In this document: in pieces, positions 1 through 5,617 of the stretch | Position numbering within the stretch: the stretch's first letter is position 1 | Layout: each line of letters begins with the position of its first letter | From: Caulobacteraceae bacterium | GTDB taxonomy: Bacteria > Pseudomonadota > Alphaproteobacteria > Caulobacterales > Caulobacteraceae | DNA: 14,560 bases | NCBI GenBank assembly: GCA_020852035.1 | Contig: JADZBR010000107.1 | Location: 1-14,560 of the forward strand | Reading direction: 5' to 3' | The notes under the pieces: model-generated | Seen by the model: only the letters and a program-made list of their open reading frames with translations | Told to the model about the DNA's origin: nothing | The model's database searches: none | Program-made: the position numbers and the translations under genes

Positions 1-639
1 CGTCCAATCGCTCTTTGGCATCGACTGCATTTTCGTTGCCAGGGCGACCTTATCGAGCATGGTGAGCGCCTGAGCGTCGGTCATGCCGTCCTTCTTCATC
101 TTCGCCAGGAGCCAGTTGCGCAGGGCAGTGTCGGACTTCAGCTTGTCGGCCAACCGACCCCATTCCTCACCGGTCATCTCGACAGTGCCGAAGCGATGGG
201 TCGATTTCGACCAGGCCTCGCGTTCGCGTTCCCGCTTCTCTTCGGCCTTCACACGATCGACCGAGCCTTCGAATTCCTCTTCGGCCTCTTCCTCCGCCTT
301 GCGCTTTTTCTCTTCGCGGTCCTCGATGAGGTTGATCTGAACCTGCTGCTTCTCCTGCCGCTCGTTGCGCTCCTGAGCGCGATGCACGAGCGCCTGAAGC
401 GAGCTGTACATGCCCGACGACATGGCGCCGCTGGCGATCAATGCCATCGTCGTGTGATCGAGCGATCCCGAGAGATCGGTTTCATCCTTGCCCTCGGCGT
501 CTTCGGCCGCGCCTTCAACGGCGTCCTGAGCCTGCATCCTGTTGCCGAGAATGCGCAGCTGCTCATCGACACAAGGCTTGAATTCGCCCTTGTTGTCCGA
601 GGTTTTATCGCCTTCCTGGTCTGTAACTTCAAAGTCCAT
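1..639 (-). CDS. Partial coiled-coil protein of unknown function (3' end beyond window)
   Basis: An open frame of 213 codons runs on the minus strand from an ATG at 639 to the window edge with no stop, so the C-terminus is missing. I do not recognise the family. The N-terminal 60 residues are acidic and probably flexible. Residues about 65-85 are a short Ala/Ser/Gly/Met-rich stretch. Residues about 86-145 are a highly charged Glu/Lys/Arg/Gln helix with heptad character, very likely a coiled coil. A compact mixed segment with Trp residues (W143, W160, W176) follows. There is no signal peptide. Upstream is an A+T-rich segment with a TTGACA box whose -10 region ends about 10 bases before the ATG, so the message may be nearly leaderless; no Shine-Dalgarno is visible. 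The open frame on the opposite strand is rich in Leu and Phe only because it is antisense to Glu/Lys codons. A structural or transfer function of the element is possible but not shown. Confidence 0.7.
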   Translation of the reverse strand, partial: MDFEVTDQEGDKTSDNKGEFKPCVDEQLRILGNRMQAQDAVEGAAEDAEGKDETDLSGSLDHTTMALIASGAMSSGMYSSLQALVHRAQERNERQEKQQVQINLIEDREEKKRKAEEEAEEEFEGSVDRVKAEEKREREREAWSKSTHRFGTVEMTGEEWGRLADKLKSDTALRNWLLAKMKKDGMTDAQALTMLDKVALATKMQSMPKSDWT

Positions 640-648
640 GGAAGGGAG

Positions 649-678
649 ATTAGCAGTTGTTGTTTAATATTATGTCAA
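649..678 (-). promoter_or_regulatory. Putative sigma-70-type promoter of the coiled-coil gene
   Basis: On the minus strand a perfect TTGACA (678-673) is followed after 18 bases by GCTAAT (654-649). The spacer is A+T-rich. Predicted transcription would begin only a few bases before the ATG at 639, consistent with a short or absent leader. Confidence 0.45.
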
Positions 679-815
679 TAGTTCGAATTTGAATAAAATT
701 GAATACAACTCGCTATACTTTATTGTTGGGCGCCTCACTTGGCTGTTAAGCTGGATGCGGCCGCGCCCGCTCGATCCCCCCCGATTGTCTCTGGCGCGGC
801 CAACCCCCAATTTTC

Positions 816-845
816 TTGACAGACCGGCACCTTATGTGGTGCAAT
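816..845 (+). promoter_or_regulatory. Putative promoter of the toxin-antitoxin operon
   Basis: TTGACA at 816-821 is followed after 18 bases by TGCAAT (840-845), which matches TATAAT at four of six positions. The toxin start codon is about 20 bases further on. Its position fits a short-leader transcript for the three-gene operon. Confidence 0.5.
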
Positions 846-852
846 GGTACAT
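834..852 (+). promoter_or_regulatory. Possible operator overlapping the -10 box
   Basis: ATGT at 834-837 and ACAT at 849-852 form the ends of an imperfect 19-base dyad centred on base 843, overlapping the proposed -10 box. HigA-type antitoxins normally repress their own promoter by binding such dyads. Only the outer four bases pair perfectly, so the call is weak. Confidence 0.25.
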
Positions 853-865
853 TATAAGATGCCCG

Positions 866-1222
866 ATGCTCGAGCCGACCCCGCCCAAGATCGATTTGAG
901 ATTTTACCGGACGGCAGGCGGCAACGAACCGGTCCGGGATTGGCTCGGGGACCTCCCGGAAGCGGACCGCAGAGAAGTCGGGCTTGACCTTCAGCGGGTC
1001 CAGTACCGCTGGCCGGTCGGAATGCCGCTGTGCCGCTCGCTCGGCGACGGGTTGTGGGAGGTCCGCACCCCACTGCCGAGCAAGACGATCTCGCGCGTGC
1101 TGATCTGCTTCCATGACGGGGAGCTGTATGCGCTGCACGGGATCATCAAGAAGACGCAAAAAACGCCGGACGAGGATCTGAAGCTCGCCCGCAAACGAAT
1201 GAAGGAGATCGAAAATGGCTGA
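866..1222 (+). CDS. HigB/Gp49-like toxin (RelE superfamily mRNA interferase)
   Basis: The 118-residue product matches the phage-derived Gp49-like/HigB family (PF05973 type), usually about 100-120 residues. Visible hallmarks are a central LWEVR segment, RVLICFHDGELYALHG forming the core strands, then KKTQKTP and an A-rich helix ending in a charged tail. These toxins usually cleave mRNA on or near the ribosome and stop growth until bound by the antitoxin. I chose the ATG at 866 because it gives the family length; the open frame extends upstream to 689, but that part overlaps the promoter and has no family resemblance. No good Shine-Dalgarno is visible. The stop overlaps the antitoxin start by eight bases, typical of toxin-first higBA operons. 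Family assignment is firm; activity is inferred. Confidence 0.88.
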   Translation: MLEPTPPKIDLRFYRTAGGNEPVRDWLGDLPEADRREVGLDLQRVQYRWPVGMPLCRSLGDGLWEVRTPLPSKTISRVLICFHDGELYALHGIIKKTQKTPDEDLKLARKRMKEIENG

Positions 1223-1499
1223 GAACAAGCACCGCGGATCGAGCCTCGACAGCTTCCTCGAAGAGGAAGGCGTCCTCAATGAATTCCAGGCGAAGGCGAT
1301 CAAGGAAGTGATCGCCTGGCAGCTCGGCGAGGCCATGAAGGAACGCAATCTGAGCAAGCGCAAGCTGGCCGAACTCATGCACACAAGCCGGACGCAGGTA
1401 GACCGCGTTCTCGATCCCAACGACGGCAACGTGACGCTGGAGACCCTGCAACGCGCAGCCGAGGTCGTCGGCCGGCGCGTCCAGCTGGCGCTGGTTTAG
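1215..1499 (+). CDS. HigA-like XRE-family antitoxin
   Basis: This 94-residue protein carries an XRE-type helix-turn-helix (HTH_37-like). Residues about 27-75 hold the segment LSKRKLAELMHTSRTQVDRV, where the second and third helices read as recognition elements, followed by LETLQRAAEVVGRRV. It begins within the last eight bases of the toxin gene, so the two are translationally coupled. By family precedent it binds and neutralises the preceding toxin and represses the operon promoter. The N-terminal 25 residues are charged and lack the fold signature, so they may be part of the toxin-binding surface. Its stop codon overlaps a strong AGGAGG (1498-1503) that serves the next gene, so all three genes are probably cotranscribed. 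Confidence 0.88.
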   Translation: MAENKHRGSSLDSFLEEEGVLNEFQAKAIKEVIAWQLGEAMKERNLSKRKLAELMHTSRTQVDRVLDPNDGNVTLETLQRAAEVVGRRVQLALV

Positions 1500-1506
1500 G
1501 AGGCGC

Positions 1507-2436
1507 ATGACGGAAAGGGCGCCGAGCGGAAGAGAACGCAAGCGACGCTCGCCGCTCGGGAGGCGGATCGAGCTGTCGCGGTCGGCCGGCTCTTACCCGA
1601 CTCTCACTCGAGCCGCGCCGCCTCCGGTCGGGCGGGAAGTCCGCCTGACCAAAGCCCAGCGCGGCGCTCTCGCCAGTGAACGCCGCCGGACACGACTGAA
1701 CGCCAAACAGATTCTCTCGATGTGCGACTGGCTGCCGGAGGGTCTGACCGCGCGTGTCGTCAACGGCTGGCTGGCCGGCCATCGCGTAACGGCCAATCCA
1801 GAACAGCTTCAATTCGTGATGGCTCTCTATCGCGCACAGCCGGACTTTGTGCTGAGCCCGGATGGAGAGGGCCGCTACGCCATGCTGGGCTCTTGCAGAG
1901 CGCGGGGAGCGGACTCAATCCCGCTGACTGCCGAGATGCAGGGCGAGCTGCGGCGCGAGGTCCGGCGCCTGGGGTCCAGCCCCTCGCGGGTTTCCCTCCG
2001 TTTGAGCGAAGCTCAGTTTGCGTTCGGAAAGCAGCGCCTTCAGGCCTGGATGGCCGGGAAACCGAAGACGATAGAGCGCGCCAAATGGCGCGGACTTATG
2101 CTGGCATTGAAAGCCATGGCGCCAATTGCTCCGCCCGAAATCGCTCCGCATCCGAACGATGCTCCAAGGCCTCCTGCATTGATCGGCAGAGAAGATTATC
2201 GCCCTGTCACGCCGGAAGAACGACAACGCATTCGGGAAGAGCGCGGTCGAACGGGCGTCGCTCCCCGCGCGTTGCTCGCGGGAGCATCCGAGCGGCCGCC
2301 AAGCCTCTCCGCCGAGATGATCGGCGCGTGGGTTTGCGGCGCTACACGAAACGCCTCCGAGCGTTCGCTTCGCTGGGTGCTTGCGACCTATGAAGCGCTA
2401 CCGGACAAGCCGCTCGACGCACCGCGCAGGCCCTAG
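1507..2436 (+). CDS. Unknown protein with three tandem degenerate XRE-like HTH units, third gene of the TA operon
   Basis: I do not recognise this 309-residue protein as a named family. Direct reading shows three copies of one unit. Anchors are T48, T141 and T235, each followed exactly 40 residues later by W88, W181 and W275. The Trp sits in WLAG, WMAG or WVCG, followed about 20 residues later by a hydrophobic helix ending near YRAQP, LKAMA or YEALP. The three copies align without a gap. The pattern (charged first helix, Leu-rich second helix, short Ser/Thr-led helix ending in W-x-x-G, then a final amphipathic helix) resembles the XRE fold, where an aromatic and Gly close the recognition helix. 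Linkers and the N-terminal 45 residues are basic and Pro-rich. An AGGAGG overlapping the antitoxin stop lies three bases before the ATG, so coupling with the antitoxin is likely. DNA binding is inferred. It could regulate the operon, modulate the TA pair or be an unrelated passenger. Confidence 0.7.
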   Translation: MTERAPSGRERKRRSPLGRRIELSRSAGSYPTLTRAAPPPVGREVRLTKAQRGALASERRRTRLNAKQILSMCDWLPEGLTARVVNGWLAGHRVTANPEQLQFVMALYRAQPDFVLSPDGEGRYAMLGSCRARGADSIPLTAEMQGELRREVRRLGSSPSRVSLRLSEAQFAFGKQRLQAWMAGKPKTIERAKWRGLMLALKAMAPIAPPEIAPHPNDAPRPPALIGREDYRPVTPEERQRIREERGRTGVAPRALLAGASERPPSLSAEMIGAWVCGATRNASERSLRWVLATYEALPDKPLDAPRRP

Positions 2437-2542
2437 GCCCGCTCGGCTCTGCGCGGTCCGGACCAACGGAAGCATCGGACATAACGTATCATTATGAAAA
2501 TATGGGAGAATTTTCTGGACATTCGTCCTGAGATACGGCCAT

Positions 2543-2562
2543 ACTAGGACAGAATTCCTAGT
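2543..2562. repeat. 20-base palindrome, ACTAGGA / TCCTAGT
   Basis: A perfect 7-base inverted repeat (2543-2549 and 2556-2562) with a six-base centre lies about 100 bases downstream of the triple-HTH gene, at the predicted start of a possible small transcript. Such a dyad is compatible with an operator for a dimeric regulator. No second copy was noticed in the window. Confidence 0.4.
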
Positions 2563-2663
2563 TTCTGCGCCCGCGATTTTACCGGGCTGCCAGTCCCACC
2601 TGACTGGGCGGAATGCTTTTGCCGCAGACCCTATCGAGCCCCGCTTAGCGGGGCTTTTCTTTT
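2551..2663 (+). ncRNA. Candidate small RNA or long 3' untranslated tail between HTH gene and recombinase operon
   Basis: Bases 2437-2809 hold no gene longer than a few codons. Within them, TGGACA (2516-2521) and CATACT (2540-2545), 18 bases apart, resemble a promoter. Then come a hairpin with CCAGTC/GACTGG arms (2590-2595, 2602-2607) and an excellent intrinsic terminator at 2637-2663. A transcript of about 110 bases with two hairpins would result. The alternative is simply a long 3' tail of the TA operon ending at the same terminator. I could not match it to a known RNA family. Confidence 0.3.
2637..2663 (+). terminator. Intrinsic terminator
   Basis: A perfect 8-base stem AGCCCCGC / GCGGGGCT (2637-2644, 2648-2655) with a TTA loop is followed by TTTCTTTT. 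It stops plus-strand transcription and separates the TA operon, or a small RNA, from the recombinase operon. Confidence 0.85.
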
Positions 2664-2794
2664 GCTCCGTATCCCCCCGTGTGGACGGCGAGCCAGAGGT
2701 AGTTGGACGCCTGCGCCAAGGGTCGAGGCAGTCGAATTCATAAGCGACGATTCCGACCTAACTCATTGATTCAATTTAAAGAAAACTTCGAGAG

Positions 2795-2803
2795 AGGAGG
2801 TGA
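2795..2803 (+). promoter_or_regulatory. Full-length Shine-Dalgarno that fixes a TTG start
   Basis: AGGAGGTGA is complementary over nine bases to the 16S rRNA 3' tail and lies six bases before the TTG at 2810. The next in-frame ATG (2828) is too far away to use it. Just upstream, ATTGA-T-TCAAT (2765-2775) is a short perfect dyad that could be an operator. Confidence 0.8.
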
Positions 2804-2809
2804 TTTCTT

Positions 2810-2974
2810 TTGACGAGAGTCCGCGAGATGAGCGACAATCATTGCGGAATTGGCCTTGATCCGCGCCTGGCACAGATTGTCAGGCTGCTGGCGAGAGCCG
2901 CCGCGAAACATGACTATCAGCTGCTTCTTGAAAGCGGCGTTCAACCCCATCGGAGAGACGAAACGGAGACCTGA
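2810..2974 (+). CDS. Short protein preceding the serine recombinase (TTG start)
   Basis: A 54-residue frame begins at TTG 2810 behind a perfect Shine-Dalgarno and ends with TGA at 2972-2974, one base before the recombinase ATG. The core reads RLAQIVRLLARAAAKHDYQL, an amphipathic, basic, Ala/Leu-rich helix; the ends are polar. An ATG at 2828 would give 48 residues but lacks a suitably placed ribosome site. Small helical genes placed just upstream of large serine recombinases are familiar in alphaproteobacterial islands, though I know of no assigned function. The one-base gap implies translational coupling to the recombinase. A recombination directionality factor or a regulator is possible, purely by position and size. 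The strength of the ribosome site and the tight junction are the main evidence that it is a real gene. Confidence 0.65.
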   Translation: MTRVREMSDNHCGIGLDPRLAQIVRLLARAAAKHDYQLLLESGVQPHRRDETET

Positions 2975-2975
2975 C

Positions 2976-4679
2976 ATGACGACAGTAGCCATCTACGCGC
3001 GATACAGCAGCGACCTTCAAAGCGAACACTCGATTGAGGATCAAATCCGAGTTTGCCGCGAGGTCGCGGAGCGCCGTGGGTGGACTGTGGTTGAGTGCTA
3101 CACCGACCAGGCGATTTCCGGCCAGACGATGGTTATGCGGCCGGGTCTCCGGGTCTTGATGCAGGACGCCATCGAAGGACGGTTTGAGATCGTCCTGACT
3201 GAGGCTCTGGACCGTCTGTCGCGAGACCAGGCCGACATGGCGGCAATTTACAAGCGGCTACGGTTCAAGCGAATTCAGCTCGTGACGCTCGCGGAAGGGG
3301 ATGTCGGGCTGGTCGATGTCGGGCTGAAAGGCATCATGAACGAGCTGTTCCTCGTCGACCTCGCCAAAAAGGTTCGGCGGGGTCAACGCGGTCGGGTCGA
3401 AGCGGGAAAGATTCCTGCTGGCAAAGCCTACGGATATGACCTGGTCAAAGCGTTCGACGCCAAGGGCGAACCTATCCGGGGCGAGCGCACGATCAACGAA
3501 GAGCAGGCGGCTATCGTCCGGCGCATCTTCACTGATTACGCCAACGGAAAGTCGCCCAAGGCGATTGCGGCAGAGCTGAACCGGGAGGGGGTCCGTTCGC
3601 CCGCCGGGCGCGGCTGGAACGCCAGCACCATCAACGGGCGTCGCATCGCAGGGTACGGCATCCTGAACAACGCTATCTACATCGGCCAGATTGTCTGGAA
3701 CCGGGTGACCGAAAGCCGAAACCCCGAGACTGGAAAGGTACACCGCCGCCTCAATCCCGAGTCCGAGTGGGTGTTCAAGGAAGTGCCGGAGATGCGCATC
3801 CTGCCCGACGAGCTTTGGCAAGCGGTCAAGGCGAAGCAAGAACAGCTATCCACCCAAGCCCATAAATTTTGGACCTCGCAGCGCCCTCGCTACCTGCTAT
3901 CGGGCCTGTTGAAATGCGGCTGCTGCGGTGGCTCGTTCTCGAAGACCGACGCCAGAAATTATTCCTGCGTGGCCGCCAAGAACTCGGGGAAATGTGAAAA
4001 CCGACTGGTCGTCAAAAAGGCGCAGCTGGAGGCTTCCGTGCTAGACGCCCTGCGCTTTCACCTCTTGAATCCCGAGGCCCTGAAGGTGTTCTGCGAAGAG
4101 TACACCCATCAGGTGAACGCCCTCCGCATGGGCCGAAACGCCCGCATCCATCAGCTCCAGGCTGAGCTTGAGCATCTGGAGGCCGATAAGCGCCGTCTGA
4201 TCGACGCCATCAAGGCTGGCGTTCCTGGAGAAGAAGTGAAGGACGACATGCACCGCATCGTCGCCAAGCGCACCCAGATCGAAGCCGAGCTAGCCAATGC
4301 CGCTGAAGCGCCCGTGCTTCTCCACCCGCAGATGGCGCACCACTACGCAAAAAGCGTGACCAATCTGGTTGGCGCATTGGACAGCGGAGATCAGCGAAAT
4401 GAGGCGCAGGAGCTCTTGCGTTCGCTGATCGATCGCATCGTGCTCACGCCGAACGCTGCCCACACCTCGCTGCAGATCGACTTGCACGGCGATCTCGCAG
4501 GCATTCTCTCCGTAGCGGAAAATGCGCAACGCAACGACAAAGCGGCAAGCGGGGAGGGAAGTGAAATTAAGTTGGTGGAAGGGACAGCCCACACCTTTAG
4601 GTCGCATGCACGTCCGAGGGTTGCTGCAATGAAGCTGGTGGGCCTGGCAGGACTCGAACCTGCAACCAGACCGTTATGA
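2976..4679 (+). CDS. Large serine recombinase (integrase)
   Basis: The 567-residue product is a site-specific recombinase of the large serine family. The N-terminal catalytic domain (about 3-150) has R9 and the probable nucleophile S11 in YARYSS, and the DRLSR motif (D79, R80, R83), equivalent to the active-site Arg cluster of resolvases. A recombinase domain follows (about 165-285). Next is a zinc ribbon with C314, C317, C331 and C340, then a long coiled-coil segment (about 375-440) that in relatives controls synapsis and direction. The ATG at 2976 is chosen because the family's first strand, VAIYARYS, starts there; GGAG lies seven bases upstream. The open frame continues upstream to 2850, but that overlaps the small gene. 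From L554 the protein is encoded by tRNA sequence read antisense, ending LVGLAGLEPATRPL, with the stop in the anticodon-loop region. It presumably inserts the element into the tRNA gene. Confidence 0.93.
   Translation: MTTVAIYARYSSDLQSEHSIEDQIRVCREVAERRGWTVVECYTDQAISGQTMVMRPGLRVLMQDAIEGRFEIVLTEALDRLSRDQADMAAIYKRLRFKRIQLVTLAEGDVGLVDVGLKGIMNELFLVDLAKKVRRGQRGRVEAGKIPAGKAYGYDLVKAFDAKGEPIRGERTINEEQAAIVRRIFTDYANGKSPKAIAAELNREGVRSPAGRGWNASTINGRRIAGYGILNNAIYIGQIVWNRVTESRNPETGKVHRRLNPESEWVFKEVPEMRILPDELWQAVKAKQEQLSTQAHKFWTSQRPRYLLSGLLKCGCCGGSFSKTDARNYSCVAAKNSGKCENRLVVKKAQLEASVLDALRFHLLNPEALKVFCEEYTHQVNALRMGRNARIHQLQAELEHLEADKRRLIDAIKAGVPGEEVKDDMHRIVAKRTQIEAELANAAEAPVLLHPQMAHHYAKSVTNLVGALDSGDQRNEAQELLRSLIDRIVLTPNAAHTSLQIDLHGDLAGILSVAENAQRNDKAASGEGSEIKLVEGTAHTFRSHARPRVAAMKLVGLAGLEPATRPL
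4636..4679. other. Attachment site region shared by tRNA 3' half and recombinase C-terminus
   Basis: The recombinase frame overlaps the tRNA gene here. Because insertion must leave a working tRNA, the element end has to carry the same 3' tRNA sequence. The exact crossover dinucleotide cannot be read from one junction; comparison with the other end or an empty site is required. Confidence 0.55.
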
Positions 4680-4711
4680 GCGGTCGGCTCTAACCATTGA
4701 GCTACAGGCCC
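4636..4711 (-). tRNA. tRNA with CAT anticodon, probably tRNA-Ile2 (lysidine type)
   Basis: The minus strand folds into a full 76-base cloverleaf: acceptor GGGCCTG/CAGGCCC, D arm GCTC/GAGC, anticodon stem GACCG/CGGTC with loop CTCATAA, T arm GCAGG/CCTGC with loop TTCGAGT, and an encoded CCA. The anticodon is CAT. Pairs C4-G69 and C5-G68, A37 and a short D loop match the features that TilS recognises in tRNA-Ile2, where C34 becomes lysidine and the tRNA reads AUA. It is not an initiator, since the first pair is G-C. Elongator tRNA-Met is the alternative. The 3' half doubles as the recombinase gene's tail and the attachment site. Confidence 0.9.
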
Positions 4712-4835
4712 CTGCAGCGCGCGAGCGGCGGGTTATCATGGGCTGCACGCGCCTTAAAGCCGCGGTTCATCTGGCGGTTGGTAGCTGCACGCGGAAAGGC
4801 GCGCCGCTCACCGGGGCGTCCAAGGAGATGAAGGA

Positions 4836-5585
4836 ATGAAGACCCTGATGCGCACCGCCGCCCTGGCCGCCGTGCTCGCCGGCGGCGCGATGGCCGCCGC
4901 CGTCCCCGCGATGGCGCAAGCCGAGCCCGCCGCCGACGCCATGTTCCAGGCCACCACGCTGAACCTCTCGGCGTTCGGGGAGGTGAAGGTCGCGCCCGAC
5001 ATGGCGATCATCACGCTTGGCGTTCTGACCGAAGCCCCCACGGCGGCGGCGGCCATGCAGGCCAATGCGCAGAAGATGACCGAGGTGGTCGCCACGCTGA
5101 AGAAGGCCGGGATCGCCGAGCGCGATATCCAGACCTCGAACCTCAACCTCAACCCGCAATATGTCTACGTGCAGAACGAGCAGCCGAAGCTGACCGGCTA
5201 CCAGGCCTCGAACCAGGTGACGATCACCGTGCGCGACCTGAAGAAGCTCGGCGCGGCGGTGGATGCGAGCGTCAATGCCGGCGCCAACCAGGTGCACGGC
5301 ATCAGCTTCGGCCTGACCGACGCCACCGAGGCGGAGAACGAGGCGCGGCGCAAGGCGGTGAAGGCGCTCTCCGACAAGGCGGCGCTCTACGCCCAGGCGA
5401 CCGGGCACCGGGTGCAGCGGCTGGTCACGCTCAGCGAGGGCGGCGGCTATGCGCCGACGCCGCCGATGCCGGTGATGCGCTTCAAGAACGAGGCGATGAT
5501 GGCCGACGCGGCCAGCTCTCCGGTCTCTCCGGGCGAGCTGCGCGTGCGGATCGACATCAGCGGGATGTACGAACTGGGGCGGTGA
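4836..5585 (+). CDS. SIMPL-domain (DUF541) periplasmic protein
   Basis: The 249-residue product has a clear Sec signal peptide (hydrophobic core about 7-24, cleavage after AMA at residue 27). A SIMPL domain (PF04402) follows: an early LSAFGEVKVAPDMAIITLGV strand pair, a helix with KKAGIAERDIQTSNLNLNPQY, the GYQASNQVTITVRDL strand, then FGLTDATEAENEARRKAVKALSDKA. The Tyr/Pro-rich tail ends in a final strand, LRVRIDISGMY. Relatives include E. coli YggE, linked to lowered oxidative stress, and Brucella BP26; the biochemical role remains unclear. AAGGAG lies eight bases before the ATG. It is the first core gene beyond the tRNA and probably stands alone, followed at once by a 12-base-arm hairpin. 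Length is normal for the family. Confidence 0.9.
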   Translation: MKTLMRTAALAAVLAGGAMAAAVPAMAQAEPAADAMFQATTLNLSAFGEVKVAPDMAIITLGVLTEAPTAAAAMQANAQKMTEVVATLKKAGIAERDIQTSNLNLNPQYVYVQNEQPKLTGYQASNQVTITVRDLKKLGAAVDASVNAGANQVHGISFGLTDATEAENEARRKAVKALSDKAALYAQATGHRVQRLVTLSEGGGYAPTPPMPVMRFKNEAMMADAASSPVSPGELRVRIDISGMYELGR

Positions 5586-5614
5586 CTCCCTTCCCCCTGG
5601 AGGGGGGAAGGGAG
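5586..5614. terminator. Strong hairpin between convergent genes
   Basis: CTCCCTTCCCCC (5586-5597) and GGGGGAAGGGAG (5603-5614) form a perfect 12-base stem with a five-base loop. It begins one base after the SIMPL stop and ends three bases before the lipoprotein stop on the opposite strand. It probably acts as a two-way terminator or RNA 3' end stabiliser, although no long T tract follows. Confidence 0.5.
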
Positions 5615-5617
5615 GTC

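Larger units (their letters stand above)
1..4679. mobile_element. One end of an integrative element inserted at a tRNA(CAU) gene (partial)
   Basis: The stretch left of the tRNA carries typical accessory cargo: a toxin-antitoxin pair, an unknown repeat protein and a large serine recombinase. Its base composition is visibly less GC-rich than the genes from 4836 onward. The recombinase gene lies next to the 3' end of the tRNA and reads into it, the usual layout of an integrase beside its attachment site. The tRNA is intact, so the element would have supplied its own copy of the tRNA 3' part at this junction. The displaced chromosomal copy should lie at the other end, left of base 1. I saw no second copy of the tRNA 3' half inside the window. 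The element boundary on the left is therefore unknown, and whether it is a phage, ICE or genomic island cannot be decided here. Confidence 0.75.

Noticed and set aside
196..681. 161-codon plus-strand frame rich in Leu and Phe
   Set aside because: It is antisense to the Glu/Lys-rich coiled-coil gene; GAG/GAA/AAG codons read backwards give CTC/TTC/CTT, which mimics membrane segments. No ribosome site.
2494..2547. 17-codon frame starting with ATG in the noncoding gap
   Set aside because: No ribosome site, and it ends inside the palindrome; too short to support without conservation data.
2437..2809. Second attachment site (copy of the tRNA 3' half)
   Set aside because: I looked for the GGCCTGGCAGGACTCGAACC block elsewhere in the window and found only the tRNA itself.
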